From: Owenia fusiformis
Taxonomy: Eukaryota > Annelida > Polychaeta > Sabellida > Oweniidae
NCBI GenBank assembly: GCA_903813345.2
Contig: CAIIXF020000011.1
Location: 21,933,754 to 21,997,753 of the forward strand
DNA length: 64,000 bases
Direction of reading: 5' to 3'
The translations under genes were made by a program, and so were the position numbers. This document shows, one piece after another, positions 58,701-64,000 of the stretch (the stretch's first letter is position 1; each line of letters begins with the position of its first letter). The notes below the pieces were generated by a model. That model ran no database searches. It worked only from the letters and a program-made list of their open reading frames with translations, and was not told the origin of the DNA.

Positions 58701-60693
58701 TAATCCCAGTTTTAAAAGGAGTCCAATGAAAAGTTTATTTGTGTTGTAAAAGATGTATCAGTATTTTAACCTAGTCTTCAAAACACAACCACTGCTACAT
58801 TTTGAAGGAAGTGGATTTCAACTAAAGCGAGAGCAAAGTGATAATGTATAATGTGTCGAGATATATCAGTGTTTTCTTTATGCAGAATCTGATATCACCA
58901 TTCTGATACAAGTTTCACAAATGTGATATCTGCTGCACTCATCTAAAGACAAGGAGCATCTATAATTATGTCACCACCACAAATGGTGACATATTGTTTG
59001 GTCCACCACATTTTTGTGGATGGTGTTCAGTGGTTGGTGTTTGGTATATGTAATAAATGACAGGTGGTGACATTTTGTGTAGTGTCTTGTCTCATTTTCT
59101 TTCAGTTTGAAGACGAGGATGATGATGCCCCACTGCAACAAAGGAAGAAGATCTTCTCAAAGGAATGTAAGTTAAAATTAACACAGCTTTTGAAGAACAT
59201 GCATTGGGTCAACCTGTAACTACATAAAAACTAAAAATTCAAAATAATTTGTAACAACCTATAGCTTGTACAATAGATAGACTTTAAGCGAGCCTTTTTT
59301 CTGTAAACAACAAATATATATAAAACTATAAAATTCAAATTGATTCAGTGACCATTAAAACTTGACAATTGTTCAAAATCAACACCAAATATGCCTATAG
59401 TATTGTATGTAAATTGTTATGTTTGAGAATGAATACAGATTTAATTTTATTCTCCAGTGCGCTGCATGATGTATGGGTTTGGTGATGACAGAAACCCTTA
59501 CACAGAATCTGTGGATTTGCTTGAAGATTTGGTCGTGAACTACATTACAGAAACTGTGAGTAAATGTATTTTGATAATTTGTTTAAGCGTGCTTAACAGG
59601 GGTTTCACTAGAATTCTCACAACAGGCTAAATAATTGAGAACAACAGGCAAAATCAACGGAAATCATTAATTTAACATGGAAAAGTTGAAAAGTCCTTAA
59701 AAACAACAGGTGATCTTGTAAAAACAACCGGGAAATTGCCTTTTGCCTGCTGCTAATGAAACTTCTGCTTAAATAAGTTTATGCCCCTTTGTCAATCTTG
59801 TTGAAACCTCATAGCCCCAAAAATCTTAAAAAGGTATAGCTCTGGCTGAACTTTATTTTATTGGTTTAATTATATTTTTTTAAAGTTTTTTATTATATAT
59901 TGTTTTGATAGTAATTTTAGATATTTACTTAGAATTCTCTTAATGATGACTAATGCTTGATAATGAGTAATTTTCATTTCTCTTAATTTATGAATACATG
60001 TATTGTTGATGTATGCTCATTGTTGGAGATTCATTGTGTATCATGCTATTAAGATAAGTTTATTAAATTTTTTACATGTATTTAGTTTTTGCATATTACA
60101 TACAAAAAACATACAAGCGATTTCCCCATCATTGAAAAAAGATTGGTGGTGCACCATCAGTTTCATTTTTTGAAAATATGCAAGCATCCATGTGAGAACC
60201 CATTGTACAAACTTCAAAATCAGAGAAAATTTCAACCGAATTAAGTTTGGTCTGAACTGAGAAAAGGTACATAATTTAGAGAAAATCTTGAGAGAGAACA
60301 TTGTATACAAGTATTTCATTTCCGAAGAGCGTCATCAACTATACTGATCTATTAATGACAAAGGGGAGCGTCTCACCTCTTTGATAATGACCATTGGATT
60401 AGTTTTTAATATTTCCTGTTCAGAAAACTGAGAATTTTTGCACCCAGGTGGGAAGGCCTGATGAGGAAGCAGCTAATAATTTGGTACAACAAAATCTTTT
60501 CCAACTTATATTTCAGACTAAAAAAGCTTTAGATGTTGGGCGTCAGGGAAGAATAGCCGTTGAGGATCTGATTTTCCTAATAAGGAAGGACAATAAAAAG
60601 TATTCTCGAGTTCGTGAACTTTTGACAATGAGTGAAGAATTGAGAAAAGCTAGGAAAGCTTTTGATGAAGTGAAGTATGTCGCATCTAAGTAG
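55738..60693 (+). CDS. TAF13: TFIID subunit TAF13
   Basis: Histone-fold subunit of the general transcription factor TFIID, which pairs with TAF11. Four coding exons: 55738-55773, 59106-59166, 59458-59555, 60517-60693; GT-AG junctions, phases agree, 123 residues (human about 124). Exon 1 encodes MAEGEEEPPKDQ. The exon 2-3 junction is FSKEL|RCMMYGFGDD. Exon 3 carries NPYTESVDLLEDLVVNYITE and exon 4 GRQGRIAVEDLIFLIRKD, then LLTMSEELRKARKAFDE, the conserved histone-fold core. The ORF upstream of the ATG at 55738 (from 55561) is probably 5' UTR, since homologues start at MA(D/E)E. Introns hold several MITEs. Confidence 0.97.
55941..56003. repeat. GC-rich palindrome in TAF13 intron 1
   Basis: GAGGTCTCC at one end and GGGAGACCTC at the other enclose smaller inverted pieces (CTGCCGAAGGCAG; GTAGG..CTAC). 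It stands out against AT-rich DNA, and a related 'ttggagaccttcgactgg' lies at 56478. Probably one end of an old transposon. Confidence 0.5.
57235..57448. mobile_element. 214-bp MITE in TAF13 intron 1
   Basis: Inverted ends of about 31 bp beginning GAGTCGGGAGACAGCGTAAC on the left, with the reverse complement (three or so mismatches, GAGTCGGGAGACAGTGTAAT) at the right. Inner arms 'ggaagtttggtaa' / 'tggcaagacttcctgg' are also inverted. Non-coding. Confidence 0.75.
58978..59073. mobile_element. ATGTCACCAC-family MITE, inverted, next to a TAF13 acceptor
   Basis: 96 bp, hairpin end ATGTCACCACCACAAATGGT first and CAGGTGGTGACAT last, so opposite in orientation to the copies at 17592, 40457 and 46365. 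It ends 32 bp before TAF13 exon 2 (59106), leaving just enough room for the polypyrimidine tract. Confidence 0.75.
59598..59767. mobile_element. MITE in TAF13 intron 3, sister of 52339
   Basis: Ends AGGGGTTTCACTAGAATTCT / GCTGCTAATGAAACTTCTG, reverse orientation relative to 52339-52501. It starts about 40 bp downstream of the exon 59458-59555 donor. Confidence 0.7.
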
Positions 60694-60893
60694 AAATCTC
60701 ATTTATGTTTGGGATTACTTGATTTTGATTGGTTAAAGGTGATCATGTGATCAAGAGTGAGGTAGATAAGGAACGATCTGGCCTTATATATTTATAATGA
60801 GATTTAAATCTTATTACAGAGTGAGACACTTTCTTAGATCATTCTCACATGTGTTAAAGACAGGTGTGGATTTAAATCAGTATGGTAAATGCT

Positions 60894-61395
60894 AGGGATG
60901 GGACGGTTCGTTTCGGTTCGGTTCGGTTCGGTTTTTCGGATCATCAGCCGTCGGTTCGGTTTTTTTCGGTTCGGTTCATTCATTTTAAGGATTTGTATTG
61001 ATTGACATGATTAGCTGCTTTGTCTCTGACTTCACTGCGCTGACTGTCACTTTCTTTTAATACAACCAATAAAATAACTAATTTATGCTTGTAGAAACCT
61101 TTATTATTTACCAGGAACCACATGATTGATTACCGAGGGATACGAATACGCGGATACGAAACGAATCTAGTAAACGAGTGAGCTAGCGACAAGACAGACA
61201 AGGTAGGGACTAGGAATATCAAAAATGTTGCTGTAAAACAGTGTTTTTAACTGTTTTATTGATACTTGCCCAATGAAATATTAATCCGAAAACGATCCGA
61301 AAAGCTGATCCGAAAGTAGGGCCGTGATCCGAAAACCGATCCGAAGGCTATGAACCACGGTTTTTCGGTATTTCGGTTATCCGTCCCACCCCTAG
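60894..61395. mobile_element. hAT-like MITE downstream of TAF13
   Basis: 502 bp with ends AGGGATGGGACGG / CCGTCCCACCCCTAG, an 8-bp duplication TAAATGCT (60886-60893, 61396-61403) and sub-terminal TTCGGTTCGG / CCGAAAACCG repeats. It starts 200 bp after the TAF13 stop. Non-coding. Confidence 0.85.
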
Positions 61396-61723
61396 TAAAT
61401 GCTAACTTCTGATGTGACGTAACTTCAGTACTTTTTTTGGACAATAAAATAGATTGGAGTGCTCTGGAGTAAAACTTCACCGGACATTCACTTCAATGCC
61501 CCGAGACAAAGATATTTGAATTATTGGATTATACATGTAGTATGTAATATTATACATTACATTTGAAACCAGTTCATTTCCAAAGTATAAATAGCAAAAT
61601 GATCAACTTCTCATGTTTGCAATAAATTAAACAGATTCAATGTACAACAATTTACAATGTAAAACAATAACTTTTGTTTTGTTTTGAATTATAATACTTT
61701 ACACCACAATTCTGAATTACCAG

Positions 61724-61795
61724 AGTCCCAGCAGTGATTCTGAACTGTCCTTTAGTGCAATAAGTGATAATAAGCAGAGAATCAATAATAAGTAA
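61724..61795 (+). other. Possible orphan terminal exon
   Basis: An acceptor-like ATTACCAG is followed by 23 open codons encoding SPSSDSELSFSAISDN then KQRINNK and TAA, an acidic/Ser-rich composition unlike random AT DNA. Alternatively AAG|TAAGC marks a donor region. No partner exon was found. Could be an alternative 3' exon of TAF13 or chance. Confidence 0.2.
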
Positions 61796-61803
61796 GCATT
61801 TTT

Positions 61804-63095
61804 TTATCTTTTATTTAATTATTTTTTTGGGAGGGGGGGGGGGGCAGTGTGTTCATAAAGGCTATACACTTAACACAGACTTTGTATTGTCATTGAGATT
61901 ATTATAGATTTAATGAACACTCTGTATACCCCAAGTGACACTGACCCTCCCATTTTGTAAAGCCTAAACTTTCATCTGAATTAAAGAAGCAATTTCTCAA
62001 TAAAATATATCATTGATTACATCAACAAAATCTGACTAAACTTGGAAAAGTTCTTTGAAAATGAGTCTGACAAATGTTAATGATGCTGGTACAGGTTAAA
62101 AGTGTTGTGACTGAGAGTTCAAAATTGGAGGATCTTATGACATGAGGGTGTCAGGTCTTAAATTCTTACTTAAATGCATATTTGGAAAATATATATGAAA
62201 ATTGACAATATCAAATCAAATCAAAACTTTAGGAAATGACAATTTTGTGAGTTAGTTTTAAACACGGCTTCATAATTCATCATCGATGGAATGAAAATAA
62301 CATAACAGTATCCAACACACTATAGCCAGAGGCTCAATTTCCGTGATTATGATGAATATGAATTCTATTGTAGCCCAATTTAAATCTAATTAACTGTGTT
62401 AGAAGCATCGTTTATTAACATAATTACAAAAAAATCAAATGAATAACACCTATTTTGAATTTTGAATCAACTGATCAACATTTCAGGAATTTAATTCTCA
62501 AAATAGATTTCAATATAATAGAACACAACGCACATTTTGGAACTGTGGACTGTTAACTTACAAAAGTAGATCAAATTGCAGGAAAAAACTGAAAGGTGAG
62601 ATTTTTTGAATCAATGGACTAATGAGGACATGGCGGGTTCAATGATGTAACAAGTTCCAGATCAGTCTTATAACGCATCAAAGTTAAGTGCAAAACAAGA
62701 GCGAGATCTTTACATTATGTATTAAGTGTTATCAAAGAGGCAGCTGGACATACTTAGCACTGCACAGATGTCATTCCTACTTACAGGTTGATTTCTTCCC
62801 CACACAAATTAAACAAAAATATAACATGAAAAATTCTTTGATAATTGGAGTATAACAGCCGCACCTTGAACCTTGGATTAACGTCACATGATAAGATTAA
62901 GAAAATGAAATTTTTTGGAAAAGGATTGAAGATTGAAATTCCTAAATCTACAAAATAAAATCCTGACTTAAAAAACCTTAGTTTCGTATATTCAGAAAAC
63001 ACATATTGCGAGTAATCTTTTTGAGTATTTTACAAGAAATAAATGTATGAATGGATGCTGGATATTTACATATGATAGCTGGTAATGCTGGAAAG
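61804..63095. other. Spacer before the last gene
   Basis: AT-rich with a poly-G run at 61835-61846. No gene or ordered repeat is seen; the open frame at 62781-63002 (-) has no family likeness. Confidence 0.5.
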
Positions 63096-63168
63096 ATGAA
63101 TTTTGTGAGATTATGTACATTCCTGACCCTTGGACTTCTAGTTGGACTTACACAGAGCCAAGAAGATG
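63096..63168 (+). CDS. First exon of a secreted protein (partial)
   Basis: Start codon at 63096 in context AAAGATGA; an upstream in-frame ATG at 63051 would add 15 residues. The exon encodes a clear signal peptide, MNFVRLCTFLTLGLLVGLTQ, then SQED, and ends at a strong donor G|GTAAGTT after 24 codons plus one base. Cleavage is likely near TQS|QED. The rest of the protein lies beyond the window, so its function cannot be judged. Confidence 0.7.
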
Positions 63169-64000
63169 GTAAGTTATTTCGGTTTTACGTTTTTATAGTT
63201 TATAAGATTTTCTGTTATGCTATTGTTGCTATTAATATGTGTTATTTTTTGTTTTTGTTTTTCTGTCACCACCAAATAATAGTGAGATGTTGTTTTAGCA
63301 GTGACCAGTGGTCTTCATCAATGTTTGTAATAATTTGTTACACTTTTGTTACAACCAGATGCAATTATTTATCAGGTTGTGTCTTTTTTTGTCCCGTTAT
63401 ATTTATCACTTCATGCATTTTCTTTCGTTCTGTTCTATTGTTTTATATTTTTGTTTGAATATAAATAAGTTGGCATATTTGCACATGTTGTTTATATGTG
63501 ACATTATCTGCTCAATCTCAAAGCATATTCCTTCTTGAGATAATAATGCTATGTTTCTGTGTTGAAATAACATGGTTGGTAGTAGACATAATGTCATTTC
63601 CAACCTTTTTGCATGACAAGTCCAGTAACATTTTCTCCTTCAACTAACAGTATTTCCTGTCTAATGTCCGTTCGGAACAGCCAAAAGTTCAGATGGGCAG
63701 GTGTTCACATTTTAAGTTTTTTTTAACATGCAAGTCTATGGCAGGTTAAAACCCAGGATGGGAGGGGGGATTCAGAGGCTTGACACAAGATTGCACAAGA
63801 TTTATGAAAAGAAAACTTCCAGCTCTCCAGGTGATAACTCTGTTGCTGTGCTGATTGTCTGCTTTTTTCATATTTTATATTTGTGTACCCTATGGGGCTA
63901 GCTGATATTGTTTCAATTTTCCAGTATTTTTGTTCAAATTTTTAAAATTTGTAACATATAGAATGAAAAGATGGATCATTAACCTCCCTTCAAACATTAT
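63169..64000. other. Intron of the secreted-protein gene
   Basis: T-rich intronic DNA up to the window edge. The frames at 63051-63458 (+, which runs through the donor), 63308-63538 (+) and 63406-63603 (-) have no family likeness. No second exon was found. Confidence 0.5.

Noticed and set aside
60448-60516. In-frame ATG upstream of TAF13 exon 4
   Set aside because: The conserved TAF13 sequence begins only at 60517 after the TATTTCAG acceptor; the upstream codons are intronic.
63051-63458. 135-codon plus-strand frame as a single-exon protein
   Set aside because: A strong GTAAGTT donor at 63169 follows a signal peptide; the remainder is T-rich and looks intronic.

Overview
This window is AT-rich, non-coding-rich DNA from an animal nuclear genome. 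The clearly identified genes are split by GT-AG introns and encode animal proteins: a C2H2 zinc-finger protein, an adhesion GPCR, NOLC1/Nopp140 and TAF13. Introns and spacers are crowded with short inverted-repeat transposons, including several with GTAGCCAGG or GTGCGTGAAATA-type ends. That repeat landscape suggests a marine invertebrate (lophotrochozoan, or an invertebrate deuterostome). I cannot name the phylum from sequence alone.

Layout. 1-5.6 kb is gene-free and holds an 8-bp-TSD MITE and a nested pair of inverted-repeat elements. 5.6-13.7 kb (+) is a 12-coding-exon gene for a protein of about 922 residues with 13 C2H2 fingers and a Gln-rich tail. 13.7-16.4 kb is a spacer. 16.4-31.9 kb (-) is an adhesion GPCR: signal peptide, Thr-rich mucin-like stalk, GAIN domain with GPS, 7TM, short tail. 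Its 8-kb intron carries a LINE tail and several MITEs. 32-41 kb is a repeat-dominated desert with a 2.5-kb imperfect palindrome and a foldback-like element inside it. 41.1-43.7 kb (-) is an intronless 871-codon ORF that looks bacterial in origin. 43.7-44.2 kb is a 38-bp minisatellite directly upstream of it. 47.0-55.5 kb (-) is NOLC1 and 55.7-60.7 kb (+) is TAF13, transcribed divergently from a 279-bp shared promoter. At 63.1 kb (+) the first exon of a secreted protein begins and runs out of the window.

The most unusual object is the 41.1-43.7 kb ORF. It joins the C-terminal half of a Gfo/Idh/MocA sugar-nucleotide oxidoreductase, a left-handed beta-helix N-acetyltransferase (WbpD type) and a complete DegT/DnrJ/EryC1 PLP aminotransferase (WbpE type). 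In bacteria these are consecutive steps making 3-acetamido sugar nucleotides for surface glycans. A single intronless ORF carrying them in this intron-rich genome is best explained by horizontal transfer of operon-linked genes followed by fusion.

Exon boundaries were placed by hand from splice consensus, reading-frame phase and protein-family continuity. All phases agree in the zinc-finger gene, NOLC1 and TAF13. In the GPCR one junction (TM5 to TM6) could not be closed.
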